From Halobacillus naozhouensis (GTDB lineage Bacteria > Bacillota > Bacilli > Bacillales > Halobacillaceae), in contig NZ_CP121671.1 in assembly GCF_029714185.1 (NCBI RefSeq), positions 2,356,001 through 2,420,000 of the forward strand: DNA of 64,000 bases. Direction: 5' to 3'. A program made the position numbers and the translations under genes. Positions 9,259 to 17,739 of the stretch are shown here, in pieces (position 1 is the first letter of the stretch; each line of letters begins with the position of its first letter). The notes below the pieces were generated by a model that did not search any database, was not told the DNA's origin, and saw nothing but the letters and a program-made list of their open reading frames with translations.

Positions 9259-9284
9259 AAAAGGGCTAAATAGTAGCCCTTGAA
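9259..9284 (-). terminator. Possible terminator between tlyA and argR
   Basis: On the minus strand AAGGGCT-ACTATTT-AGCCCTT is followed by TTG, a short T-tract. It may act as a weak terminator or attenuator ahead of argR. Confidence 0.5.
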
Positions 9285-9316
9285 TGTCATCCATATAAAT
9301 CCTATTTTCATAAACC

Positions 9317-10135
9317 CTATTTTCGATGTGCTTCATGCGCTTCCGCCACAACACTATCCACTTCGACATAATCGTCTATATCTCCTGCTTTTTTGCCGGT
9401 CCAATATAAATGAACAAGAAATTCGATATTTCCATCGCCGCCGGTAATCGGTGAAAACGTGAGGTTCTTAACCGTAAAACCCAGCCCGTTAGCGAAGTCG
9501 AGAATTCTCTGAATCACCTGTTTGTGGATCGCAGCATCTTTAATAATCCCTTTTTTACCCACTTGTTCACGACCTGCTTCAAACTGTGGCTTAATTAAAG
9601 CCACCACATCACTGTTTGCATTCAACAGATTCGTTAATACAGGCAATATCAAACGGAGTGATATAAACGAAACATCAATGGAAGCAAATTGAGGTGTTCC
9701 TTCTGTCAGGTCAGCAGGCGTCACATACCGAAAATTTGTTCGTTCCATGACAACTACTTGGGGATGATTTCTAAGCTTCCAGTCCAACTGATTGTAACCT
9801 ACATCAATTGCATAGCTAAGGCGAATACCATTTTGCAAAGCACAATCCGTAAATCCACCTGTCGATGAACCAATATCGAGCATCGTCTTCCCTTTTAAGT
9901 CCATCCTAAACTTGTCAAGGGCTTTTTCAAGTTTTAACCCGCCTCTGCTGACATAAGGAATGGCGCTTCCCTTAACGGTAAGTTCAATCTCTTCGTCAAC
10001 TTTTTGGCCAGGCTTATCGAGCCGGTGATTTCTTTCGAAAACGAGACCAGCCATTATGGTACGCTTAGCCTTTTCTCTCGTTTCAATCAGTCCCCGTTCA
10101 ACTAGCAATAAATCTAATCGCACTTTTCTTCCCAT
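9317..10135 (-). CDS. yqxC: TlyA-family rRNA methyltransferase / hemolysin A (YqxC)
   Basis: A 272-residue protein with an N-terminal S4 RNA-binding domain (RLDLLLVERGLIETREKAKR, residues 4-65) and a C-terminal FtsJ/Rossmann methyltransferase with the SAM motif LDIGSSTGGFTD. In mycobacteria TlyA 2'-O-methylates 16S and 23S rRNA; the Bacillus member is presumed similar. It starts 3 bases after dxs, so it is the distal part of the dxs operon. Confidence 0.9.
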   Translation of the reverse strand: MGRKVRLDLLLVERGLIETREKAKRTIMAGLVFERNHRLDKPGQKVDEEIELTVKGSAIPYVSRGGLKLEKALDKFRMDLKGKTMLDIGSSTGGFTDCALQNGIRLSYAIDVGYNQLDWKLRNHPQVVVMERTNFRYVTPADLTEGTPQFASIDVSFISLRLILPVLTNLLNANSDVVALIKPQFEAGREQVGKKGIIKDAAIHKQVIQRILDFANGLGFTVKNLTFSPITGGDGNIEFLVHLYWTGKKAGDIDDYVEVDSVVAEAHEAHRK

Positions 10136-10138
10136 AAT

Positions 10139-12028
10139 TTAAGCCCTCTGTTTTTTCTCAGGAATAATTTCTTTAATGTTCTTTATCACGTTGTCTTCCG
10201 TCAATCCGATTTCTTCCCAAAGTTCAGGTACGCTGCCGTGTTCGATAAATCGATCAGGAATACCAAGTCTGTTTACCCAGGAAAGATAGTTGTGTTCTTC
10301 TTTAAACTCCAGAACACTTGAGCCGAACCCTCCCTGAAGCACAGATTCTTCAACAGTTAATATTGGAAGTTTATTCTTCATTATGTCATGAAGCATTGCC
10401 TCATCCATCGGTTTTATGAACCGTGCGTTGACAACACGTACGGATATACCCTCTTTACTAAGCCGTTCGCTGGCAGCAAGAGCCATAGGAATAGTTGTAC
10501 CGAATGTTAAGATAACAACATCTGTACCTTCTTTTAGTACTTCCCAGCTGCCAATCGGTATCGTTTTCAGCTCTTTACTCATCTCGACTCCTAATCCATT
10601 TCCTCGCGGATAACGGATAGCAATCGGTCCATCATCATAGGAAACAGCAGTATGAACGAGATACTGCCCTTCATTTTCATCCTTTGGCATAGCGACCACC
10701 ATGTTTGGAACTGAGCGAAGAAATGCCACATCAAACACTCCCTGGTGAGTTTCACCATCAGCACCAACCAAACCAGCTCGGTCCACACCGAATATAACAT
10801 TTAAGTTTTGTCTTGCTACATCATGAATCACCTGGTCGTACCCTCGTTGTAGGAAGGTGGAATAAATAGCCAAAAACGGTTTCATTCCTTGAGTAGCCAA
10901 TCCAGCTGATAAGGTGGTGGCATGCTGCTCCGCAATCCCGACATCGAACAAGCGGTCCGGAAATTCTTCACCGAATTTTTCAAGCTTAGACCCCAGCACC
11001 ATTGCCGGTGTGATTGCTACAACTCTTTTATCGACACGAGCCTCTTTTCTTAGCGTTTCGCTTATCACTTCGCTCCACGCTGGCGGAGCGTCAGTCGGTT
11101 TAATTTTCTCCCCAGACTCAATTTTATAGGGACCGACGCCATGCCACTTATCTTTCTTGTCTGTTTCAGCGGGATGATACCCTTTTCCTTTTTGCGTGAT
11201 GACATGTACAATCACAGGTCCGCTTGTCTTCTTAGCATAATTTAAGTTCTCAAATAAGTCTTGATAATCATGTCCATCTACTGGACCGTAATAGGTAAAA
11301 CCTAATTCCTCAAAAAACATTCCAGGCAGAACAAAATATTTCATACTATCCTTCAATCTTTCAGCGGCCTGAGCCAATCTTCCTCCGACAGCAGGAATCC
11401 GCTTAAGTATCCATTCTAAATCGTCCTTTGCCCGGTTGTATTTTCCGGCACTTCTCATGCGCCCTAATGCTCCGTGCAGGGCACCTACATTTCTGGCAAT
11501 GGACATTTCGTTATCATTTAAGATAACGGTTACATTCTTTTTCTCATCACCAATATGATTAAGAGCCTCAAGAGCCATACCGCCTGTGAGAGCCCCGTCC
11601 CCAATAATAGGCACGATCGAATGCGATTCTTTTCTCAAATCGCGGGCAATAGCCATGCCCATGGCTGCAGACAATGAGGTCGAACTATGGCCTGTCTCCC
11701 ATGTATCATGTTCACTTTCATTTCGTTTCGGAAAACCGCACAACCCATTGTACTTACGTAACGTATCAAAACGGCCAGCACGCCCTGTTAATATTTTATG
11801 AATATAAGACTGATGTCCGACATCAAACAGCAAACGATCTTTCGGACTCTCAAACACTCTATGCAAAGCTAACGTAAGTTCTACAACCCCCAGGTTAGCA
11901 CCTAAATGTCCTCCTGTACCTGACAAATTTTCGATAAGAAACTTGCGCATATCTAATGAAAGTTCTTCTAATTGACCAATCGACATTTCCTTCAGAAATG
12001 AAGGTTCTTTAATCTTGTACAGATCCAT
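10139..12028 (-). CDS. dxs: 1-deoxy-D-xylulose-5-phosphate synthase
   Basis: A 629-residue thiamine-diphosphate enzyme condensing pyruvate and glyceraldehyde 3-phosphate, the entry step of the MEP isoprenoid pathway. It shows the ThDP-binding GDGALTGGMALEALN (about 150-167), the transketolase central domain with DVGIAEQHA (catalytic Glu near 370) and the C-terminal transketolase domain. The start is preceded by AAGGGGGT. It lies 12 bases after oapA, and ispA lies beyond the OLE RNA, so two isoprenoid genes bracket the RNA gene. Confidence 0.97.
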   Translation of the reverse strand: MDLYKIKEPSFLKEMSIGQLEELSLDMRKFLIENLSGTGGHLGANLGVVELTLALHRVFESPKDRLLFDVGHQSYIHKILTGRAGRFDTLRKYNGLCGFPKRNESEHDTWETGHSSTSLSAAMGMAIARDLRKESHSIVPIIGDGALTGGMALEALNHIGDEKKNVTVILNDNEMSIARNVGALHGALGRMRSAGKYNRAKDDLEWILKRIPAVGGRLAQAAERLKDSMKYFVLPGMFFEELGFTYYGPVDGHDYQDLFENLNYAKKTSGPVIVHVITQKGKGYHPAETDKKDKWHGVGPYKIESGEKIKPTDAPPAWSEVISETLRKEARVDKRVVAITPAMVLGSKLEKFGEEFPDRLFDVGIAEQHATTLSAGLATQGMKPFLAIYSTFLQRGYDQVIHDVARQNLNVIFGVDRAGLVGADGETHQGVFDVAFLRSVPNMVVAMPKDENEGQYLVHTAVSYDDGPIAIRYPRGNGLGVEMSKELKTIPIGSWEVLKEGTDVVILTFGTTIPMALAASERLSKEGISVRVVNARFIKPMDEAMLHDIMKNKLPILTVEESVLQGGFGSSVLEFKEEHNYLSWVNRLGIPDRFIEHGSVPELWEEIGLTEDNVIKNIKEIIPEKKQRA

Positions 12029-12040
12029 TAAAGGACCCCC

Positions 12041-12640
12041 TTAGCGTGATTTTCTAGCATGATTTGATGCGCTAGAAAGAATATTGATTTTTGTTTTATC
12101 TTCTACCCAGGCAATGAAGCGGGCAGTTGTAAAGATGACTTTAGTGGAAGAATGGATGGCAAAGTACTTTCCAAGAGCTTTGCCGCCCACCGTTAAAGCT
12201 GCCACGATACTCGTCACGAATACCGAAAAGACTAGCTGAAAGGTAGAGCCGTCGTCATGTCCCAGAACATTAACAATTTGCAGGACTACTACAGTAGAAG
12301 CAGTTCCACTGACTATACCAGATATATCCCCGATTACATCGTTACAGAAACTTGCAAAGCGATCAGCATTCCTAACGATGATAATCGCTTCCTTAGCTCC
12401 ACGAATTTTCTCGGAAGCCATGGAATGAAAAGGGGTTTCCTGTGCTGCCGTCGCAGCTATCCCTAGCATATCAAATATAACCCCTATAAATACAATAGCT
12501 AGTACAATTAAAATCCCCACTGCCCATATGACACCGCTTAACGCTGATGTTGAAACAACTGAAAAAATAGCCGCTAACACAAAAGTGATAACGGCAATAC
12601 TCAAACTAAATTTTAGTGATTTTTTAAATTGATTATCCAT
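12041..12640 (-). CDS. oapA: OLE-associated membrane protein OapA (DUF21-like)
   Basis: A 199-residue integral membrane protein with about four hydrophobic segments (roughly 9-30, 33-58, 108-125, 135-157) and a short basic tail (SNHARKSR). Its sequence (IFDMLGIAATAAQE, FCNDVIGDISGIVSG, VGGKALGKYFA) resembles the DUF21 domain of CorC/CNNM transporters without CBS domains. Directly downstream of a large structured RNA and next to dxs, it fits OapA, the partner of OLE RNA known from Bacillus halodurans, which binds the RNA and places it at the membrane. The ATG at 12640 after GAGG is preferred over 12652. Confidence 0.85.
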   Translation of the reverse strand: MDNQFKKSLKFSLSIAVITFVLAAIFSVVSTSALSGVIWAVGILIVLAIVFIGVIFDMLGIAATAAQETPFHSMASEKIRGAKEAIIIVRNADRFASFCNDVIGDISGIVSGTASTVVVLQIVNVLGHDDGSTFQLVFSVFVTSIVAALTVGGKALGKYFAIHSSTKVIFTTARFIAWVEDKTKINILSSASNHARKSR

Positions 12641-12689
12641 TTTCAACCTCATTATTTATATACATTCGTATGTAGGAAAGGAATGGTCA

Positions 12690-13290
12690 TGAAAAAGGTA
12701 AAAATTACGGCTTAGGTCTAGTAGGTTTTCCCAATCAGATACCGAGTGTCACCACTCTGGCGGTTCCCCTTTAAATCTGACTCAGCCCCGTTCCCGGTGA
12801 CTGGACTAGATTGCCACTGAGTCCGTACTATAATTCCCTTTTCACGTCCGTCCCAGAACAGTCTAGGGGATTTCCCCGACAGCCTTTAACCGTTCCTTAG
12901 CCTCTTTTGCAGTTCCGATTTCATATAGCTCAAGCCTTCATTTTCAGTGGCCATCCGAAAATTTGAATGCTCCATGACTATAATCCCCTCGACCCCACTC
13001 AAGGCAGGCTACGCTGCTTATACAGTAACCCAACCATATAAAGCAGGTTCATACCCCATTTCATAAGAATCTCCGGCGGGAGATACTCTTACAAAGATGG
13101 GCCTCCGCGGAAGAAGGGTCAACGCCCACATGCCTTTGTGGATCGCCCTGCCACCTTAACTCCCAGCACCGACCCAAGGCTGGGCGCCTCAAGCCGGCAC
13201 AAGGAACTTCATCGATGTGCCCTTTGGCGGATTTTTAGGCCCGCCTTCAGGAACGGAGGACCGACTAGAATACTGCACCATTCCTTTTGT
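12690..13290 (-). ncRNA. ole: OLE RNA (ornate large extremophilic RNA)
   Basis: About 600 bases between ispA and oapA hold no credible gene but dense RNA-like structure on the minus strand. Stems include ATCTCC-CGCC-GGAGAT extended to AAGAG/TTCTT (13065-13090), GGCGG/CCGCC (13226-13245), CCAGC/GCTGG (around 13160-13190), and a closing ACTCAG/CTGAGT pair (12780-12822). OLE RNAs are about 600 nt, occur in extremophilic Firmicutes, and sit beside oapA in isoprenoid gene clusters. Length, strand, position and neighbour all match. A sigma-A-like promoter precedes the 5' end. Ends are approximate. Roles in cold, alcohol and magnesium tolerance are known only from B. halodurans. Confidence 0.88.
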
Positions 13291-13296
13291 AACTTT

Positions 13297-13325
13297 AATA
13301 TACCATATTCCTTCACGTGGCTCAA
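13297..13325 (-). promoter_or_regulatory. Putative sigma-A promoter for OLE RNA
   Basis: Minus strand -35 TTGAGC (13320-13325), 17-bp spacer, -10 TATATT (13297-13302), starting 18 bases after the ispA stop. The predicted transcript starts near 13290, at the 5' edge of the structured RNA. Confidence 0.6.
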
Positions 13326-13343
13326 TGAATTTCCCTTGAACGC

Positions 13344-14225
13344 TTATCGGTCCCTCGTGCTTAAGAAATCAATCAGGGCAGCTAAAAACGTATGATTCAA
13401 TTCTGCTTTCTCTAGAGATTGCAAGGCAATATCCACATACTCGTTCATTTCTCTAATCGCCCCTTCAACGCCCAGCAATTGCGGATAAGTGCTTTTTTCG
13501 TTTCCTTCGTCACTGCCAACCGGTTTGCCAATAGCATTGGCATCCCCTAATACATCTAAAATATCATCCTGAATTTGAAAAATAAGACCAAGGACGTTTG
13601 CCATCTTCTCCATTTTCTTAAAGGTTTGTGTGGAGGAATGACTTAGAAAAGCACCCGCTATAATGGAGAAAGAAAGCAACTGTCCCGTTTTATTCATATG
13701 GATGGATTTCAATTCATCTAACACAACTCGCTTTCCCTCACTTAGCATATCCTTCATTTGTCCATCTACCATTCCAGAGCCGCCGCTTGCCCTGGAAAGC
13801 TCTCGGATCAGAAATACTTTTTCATCACTAGTTAAGCTTGGGTCTTCGGTGATGACTTGAAAGCTTAGGGTGAGGAGAGCATCTCCCGCAAGAATCGCCG
13901 TAGCTTCATCAAATGCCTTGTGAATTGTTGGTTGACCTCTTCTCAAGTCGTCATCATCCATTGCAGGAAGGTCGTCATGAATTAAAGAGTATGTATGAAC
14001 CATCTCTATTGCACATGCTGCTGCATATCCACGTGTATAATCAGCTCCAAACGCCTCTATCGTGGAAAGAAGGAGGATTGGGCGAACACGTTTTCCTCCA
14101 GCATCTATAGAATGAAGAATCGCATCTCGTACTCGTCCCGGATTAATGTATTTGTTAACAAATTCAAACATTCTGTCATTGACAGCCTGCTGATAGTACT
14201 TCAGATCGTCTTGAAAAGCATTCAC
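13344..14225 (-). CDS. ispA: Farnesyl diphosphate synthase (geranyltranstransferase)
   Basis: A 293-residue prenyltransferase making C15 farnesyl diphosphate from IPP and DMAPP. The first aspartate-rich motif is HDDLPAMDDDD (about 84-94) and the second QIQDDILDVLGD (about 220). The conserved GGKRVRP is near 45. The start is a GTG directly after the xseB TAA, with GGAGGAGG inside the xseB end as its ribosome site, so translation is coupled. xseA-xseB-ispA-(OLE)-oapA-dxs form one gene string. Confidence 0.96.
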   Translation of the reverse strand: MNAFQDDLKYYQQAVNDRMFEFVNKYINPGRVRDAILHSIDAGGKRVRPILLLSTIEAFGADYTRGYAAACAIEMVHTYSLIHDDLPAMDDDDLRRGQPTIHKAFDEATAILAGDALLTLSFQVITEDPSLTSDEKVFLIRELSRASGGSGMVDGQMKDMLSEGKRVVLDELKSIHMNKTGQLLSFSIIAGAFLSHSSTQTFKKMEKMANVLGLIFQIQDDILDVLGDANAIGKPVGSDEGNEKSTYPQLLGVEGAIREMNEYVDIALQSLEKAELNHTFLAALIDFLSTRDR

Positions 14226-14462
14226 TTATTCCTCCTCCTGGACTTCATATGGTTCAAATTCTCCATGTTCATTTAAAATTTGCTGCATTTGGCCTTCAAC
14301 ATGATTAAGTTTTTCATTACAAAACTTTGAAAGCTTCATGCCGTCCTGATAATACTGAATTGCTTCTTCCAGGGGCACATCTCCTTCTTCAAGTTTTTCC
14401 ACGAGCTTTTCCAATTGATCCATGGCCTGTTCAAAAGTAAGTTCCTTTTCTTGATTTGTCAT
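14226..14462 (-). CDS. xseB: Exodeoxyribonuclease VII small subunit
   Basis: A 78-residue acidic, helical protein with the family signature FEQAMDQLEKLVEKLEEGDVPLEEAI and YYQDGMKL. Several copies of XseB join XseA in exonuclease VII, which degrades single-stranded DNA. Its ATG overlaps the xseA stop (ATGA), giving coupled translation. Its final codons carry the ispA ribosome binding site. Confidence 0.95.
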   Translation of the reverse strand: MTNQEKELTFEQAMDQLEKLVEKLEEGDVPLEEAIQYYQDGMKLSKFCNEKLNHVEGQMQQILNEHGEFEPYEVQEEE

Positions 14463-15805
14463 GACTGATCCTCCTCAATATCATTTACAAGGCAATGCAA
14501 ACTGCCATTATGAAGTTTTACTGTTAATGAATGGCCCGGTTTAGTTTGATCAACACTTTTTAGTACCTTCCCTTTTTCTGTATAAGGAATGGCATACCCC
14601 CTTTTCATTATGTCCAGGGGATTCAGCAGTCCCAGCTTATCTAAAACAGCATGAAATCGATCTTTTTTTGTACAGACCTGTCTATTAAAACTTATACTTA
14701 ATTGCTTTGTTTGTTTATCCAGGAGTTTTCGATTCATTTGAAATTCCTCTTGTGGGTGCTGTTGAATCAGTCGCTTCTTCATGTAAGATAAACGTTCGGC
14801 TTTCTGATTATAAAGATCATTTATATTTCTTGACAGTTGTTCTAGTTGCCGATCAAGCTCCTGTTCCTTTTGTTTCAAAAGCTGCTCCGGATATTTAAAT
14901 GCATAGGATTTCTTTAACCGTGTAAGTCGTTCTCCAGCCTCTGATTGTTTAAGAGTTACAGACCGGGTTAGACGTTGAGTCGTCACTTTAAGCTGTTCTG
15001 TCAGCTCTTTCAATGAAGGTACAGCAATTTCCGCTGCTCCCGTTGGTGTTGCTGCTCTTGTATCAGCTACAAAATCGCTGATTGTCGTATCTGTTTCATG
15101 CCCGACAGCAGAGATGACAGGGATTTGAGAATGGTGTATAGCCCGGGCAACTACTTCTTCATTAAAGCACCACAAATCCTCAATGGAACCGCCACCTCGC
15201 CCTACTATAAGAACATCACAATTCAAGTGTCCATTCGCATAGTGTATAGCTTTCTCTACAGAAGCCGCTGCTGAATCTCCCTGGACGAGCACAGGGAGAA
15301 TGGAAACTTTCACAATTGGATACCGCCGTTTAATAGTTGTTAGGATGTCACGGACTGCTGCTCCTGTAGGTGATGTGATCACACCTACATGTTCCGGATA
15401 GCTAGGAAGTGCTTTTTTGTTGGTCACTTCAAAAAGTCCTTCTTTTTGGAGCTTTTCCTTTAATTGCTCATAGGCCAAGTACAATGCGCCGATTCCATCA
15501 GGCTGCATGTCTTGTATGTACAGTTGATACTGTCCCATAGGTTCATAAACATTGATCTCACCACGGATGAGCACATTCATACCATTTTCCGGCATGAATT
15601 TAAGCCTGCGATTATTTCCAGCAAACATTACAGCTTGAATACGCGATTGTTTGTCCTTGATCGATAAATACATATGACCACGGGTGTGCTGTTTAAAATT
15701 CGAGATTTCCCCCCTCAGCCACACTTCTTTCAGATGAGGGTCGTGGGAAATTTTCCTTTTTATATATTTAGTTAGCGCCGTTACCGTCAAATAGCGATCT
15801 TTCAC
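14459..15805 (-). CDS. xseA: Exodeoxyribonuclease VII large subunit
   Basis: A 448-residue catalytic subunit with an N-terminal OB fold (residues 1-100: VWLRGEISNFKQHTRGHMYLSIKD) and the exonuclease VII domain with VGVITSPTGAAVRDIL, GRGGGSIEDLWCFNEE and SAVGHETDTT. A long coiled-coil follows (about 270-400), typical of XseA. It starts at a GTG with GGGGAG eight bases upstream, after folD. Confidence 0.96.
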   Translation of the reverse strand: MKDRYLTVTALTKYIKRKISHDPHLKEVWLRGEISNFKQHTRGHMYLSIKDKQSRIQAVMFAGNNRRLKFMPENGMNVLIRGEINVYEPMGQYQLYIQDMQPDGIGALYLAYEQLKEKLQKEGLFEVTNKKALPSYPEHVGVITSPTGAAVRDILTTIKRRYPIVKVSILPVLVQGDSAAASVEKAIHYANGHLNCDVLIVGRGGGSIEDLWCFNEEVVARAIHHSQIPVISAVGHETDTTISDFVADTRAATPTGAAEIAVPSLKELTEQLKVTTQRLTRSVTLKQSEAGERLTRLKKSYAFKYPEQLLKQKEQELDRQLEQLSRNINDLYNQKAERLSYMKKRLIQQHPQEEFQMNRKLLDKQTKQLSISFNRQVCTKKDRFHAVLDKLGLLNPLDIMKRGYAIPYTEKGKVLKSVDQTKPGHSLTVKLHNGSLHCLVNDIEEDQS

Positions 15806-15818
15806 AAGTAAATCTCCC

Positions 15819-16670
15819 CTATTTTTGCTCTATCCACTTCGCTGCTTTAATGGTGTTATGCAATAGCATAGTAATGGTCATCGGACCGACGCCCTTAGGA
15901 ACAGGGGTAATATAAGAAGCCTTTTCCTTTGCCGATTCAAAGTCAACATCTCCTGTTAACTTCCCGTCCACACGATTGACGCCGACATCGATAACAACTG
16001 TGCCTTCAGATATATCTTCTCCTGTAATTAAACCCGCTTTACCAGCAGCTACAATTAGGATATCTGCACGTTTTGTATGCTCCCTTAGATTTTCCGTCCG
16101 AGAATGGCAGTGGGTAACAGTTGCATGTTCATTTAATAACAATTGGCCAACCGGTTTTCCCACCAGGTTGCTGCGCCCAATGATGACTACATGCTTCCCT
16201 TCAATGGATACGTTGGCACGCTTCAGCATGACTAAGATTCCAAATGGTGTACAGGGATAGAAGGTTTCCTGACCTGTCAACATCCGCCCAGCGTTTATCG
16301 GGTGAAAACCATCCACGTCTTTGCTGGGATTGATCGCTTCAATCACCTTCTGTTCATCAATTTGCTGAGGTAAAGGCAGCTGCACCAAAATGCCATGAAC
16401 CGTTTTATCCTCATTTAACCGATTGATAATGTTTAATAGTTCAGCTTCTGATGTTTCTTCGGATAATTCAATCAAGTCAGAATCCATTCCGATTTTTTCT
16501 GATGCTCGTTGCTTTCCTTTAACATAGGACATAGAAGCTGGATCTTCACCTACGATCACCACAACTAATTTTGGATAAATACCGTTTTTCGCTAATTTGG
16601 CAGTTTCTTCTTTCATTTCTTGGCGTAACTCTTCTGCTAATTTCTTTCCGTAAATAACTTCAGCTGACAC
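15819..16670 (-). CDS. folD: Bifunctional methylenetetrahydrofolate dehydrogenase/cyclohydrolase
   Basis: A 283-residue enzyme interconverting 5,10-methylene-THF and 10-formyl-THF using NADP. Catalytic Tyr and Lys lie in MSYVKGKQRA (about 50-56). The substrate motif GILVQLPLPQ is near 97 and the Rossmann nucleotide segment IIGRSNLVGKPVGQLL near 162, with a final KGVGPMTITMLL. The GTG at 16670 has AAAGGAGG at 8 bases. The nusB-folD-xseA order is conserved in Bacillaceae. Confidence 0.97.
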   Translation of the reverse strand: MSAEVIYGKKLAEELRQEMKEETAKLAKNGIYPKLVVVIVGEDPASMSYVKGKQRASEKIGMDSDLIELSEETSEAELLNIINRLNEDKTVHGILVQLPLPQQIDEQKVIEAINPSKDVDGFHPINAGRMLTGQETFYPCTPFGILVMLKRANVSIEGKHVVIIGRSNLVGKPVGQLLLNEHATVTHCHSRTENLREHTKRADILIVAAGKAGLITGEDISEGTVVIDVGVNRVDGKLTGDVDFESAKEKASYITPVPKGVGPMTITMLLHNTIKAAKWIEQK

Positions 16671-16693
16671 CTCAACGTCCTCCTTTGAATGAA

Positions 16694-17071
16694 CTACATC
16701 ATTTTTGATAAAACACCATTTATAAATTTACCTGATTGATCTTCACCAAATAACTTGGCTAACTCTACTGCTTCGTTGATGGCTACTTGACTTGGTACAT
16801 CTTCAGTAAATTTTATCTCATAGGCGGCCATACGAAGCAGTGTTTTCTCAACACGAGCCAATCGTGAAAATGTCCAATTCTCTAAATGATTTTCAATCCA
16901 CTGATCGATCTCAGTTCCATTTGTAACCACGCCGTGGACCAACTGGTTTACAAACGCATCATGAACTTGCTCGTCCATCACATGTTCAATCGCCTCTTCT
17001 GTGTTTATTTCACTTGAATCTATTTGAAAAAGAGCTTGAAATGCCTTTTCCCTCGCTGTACGTCTTTTCAT
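16694..17071 (-). CDS. nusB: Transcription antitermination factor NusB
   Basis: A 125-residue all-helical NusB protein: MKRRTAREKAFQALFQID, LVHGVVTNGTEIDQWI and VAINEAVELAKLFGEDQSGKFINGVL. It binds boxA with NusE (S10) for rRNA antitermination. The second ATG (17071), seven bases after AAAGGAG, is the likely start. It heads the nusB-folD-xseAB-ispA string; a hairpin repeat lies directly upstream. Confidence 0.95.
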   Translation of the reverse strand: MKRRTAREKAFQALFQIDSSEINTEEAIEHVMDEQVHDAFVNQLVHGVVTNGTEIDQWIENHLENWTFSRLARVEKTLLRMAAYEIKFTEDVPSQVAINEAVELAKLFGEDQSGKFINGVLSKMM

Positions 17072-17087
17072 AATCATTCTCCTTTAA

Positions 17088-17237
17088 GAGGATGTTCAAA
17101 AAGTCACCAAATGATAAAAGGCGAATTTCTTCGTTGCTCGGTTTTCCGGTCCTCACGTATTAAAAGGCATACGCTGTGGCCCTCAAAACTTTCACGCCTC
17201 GGACTTCTTGTTTCTCATTCGTCAAATCTTGAACACA
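17088..17237. repeat. MITE-like imperfect inverted repeat
   Basis: About 150 bases with imperfect inverted ends: GGATGTTCAAAAAGTC...AATGA on the left, and TCATTCGTCAAATCTTGAACA on the right in reverse complement. An inner pair is GGTCCTCACGTA/TACGCTGTGGCCC. It carries no credible gene. It resembles short hairpin repeats scattered in several Bacillaceae genomes, but I see only one copy here, so the family is from memory. It lies between yqhY's terminator and nusB. Confidence 0.5.
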
Positions 17238-17298
17238 CACTTTAATGTCATTTCCGTTAGAATAATAACATTTTACCACCTGAAAAGCCATACAATGC

Positions 17299-17337
17299 GA
17301 AAAGACCAGCCGGGGAACCCCATAACTGGTCTTTTTA
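17299..17337 (-). terminator. Terminator of the accB-accC-yqhY operon
   Basis: A strong stem AAAAGACCAG/CTGGTCTTTT with an inner GGGG/CCCC pair lies directly after the yqhY stop, with T-runs on both strands. Confidence 0.85.
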
Positions 17338-17739
17338 TTAAACTTCTTCTGTTTCAGGCTCTTCTTCTTTACCTTCCATTTGAATCCCAACGATATGGAC
17401 ATTCATTTCTTTAATCTCAAGAGCTGTCATATTTTTTAGCGCCTGACTTGTATTGTCTTGAATCTTTTTTGCCGTATCTGGAATAGAAATCCCGTAATCC
17501 ATTACGACATAAGCATCAATTAAAATGCCGTCTTCAGCAAGTTCTACTTTTACACCTTTTCCATGGTTCTTTTTTCCAAGGCGTTCCACAACACCTGAGG
17601 CAAAGTTTCCACGCATAGAAGCAACGCCTGCTACTTCAGACACGGCGATTCCAGCTATAACTTCGATAACTTCTGGAGCAATCTCTACATTACCAAGTGT
17701 GGACCCTTCTGAAACGTTAAGTAATTGTTTCTCACTCAC
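17338..17739 (-). CDS. yqhY: Asp23/Gls24 family protein YqhY
   Basis: A 133-residue Asp23/Gls24 (DUF322) protein: EVIAGIAVSEVAGVASMRG...VKVELAEDGILIDAYVVMDYGISIPDTA, with an acidic tail. In B. subtilis yqhY lies after accBC and its loss disturbs fatty-acid synthesis, giving suppressors in acetyl-CoA carboxylase. It overlaps accC by four bases, so it is translationally coupled, consistent with a role in controlling ACCase or malonyl-CoA supply. That molecular role is not settled. Confidence 0.92.
   Translation of the reverse strand: MSEKQLLNVSEGSTLGNVEIAPEVIEVIAGIAVSEVAGVASMRGNFASGVVERLGKKNHGKGVKVELAEDGILIDAYVVMDYGISIPDTAKKIQDNTSQALKNMTALEIKEMNVHIVGIQMEGKEEEPETEEV

Noticed and set aside
13138..13395. 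An 85-codon plus-strand open frame in the ispA-oapA gap
   Set aside because: It is antisense to the structured OLE RNA, runs into ispA, has no ribosome site, and its composition looks like random translation.
17160..17402. An 80-codon minus-strand frame overlapping yqhY
   Set aside because: It starts inside yqhY in another frame, crosses the strong operon terminator and the inverted repeat, and has no ribosome site.
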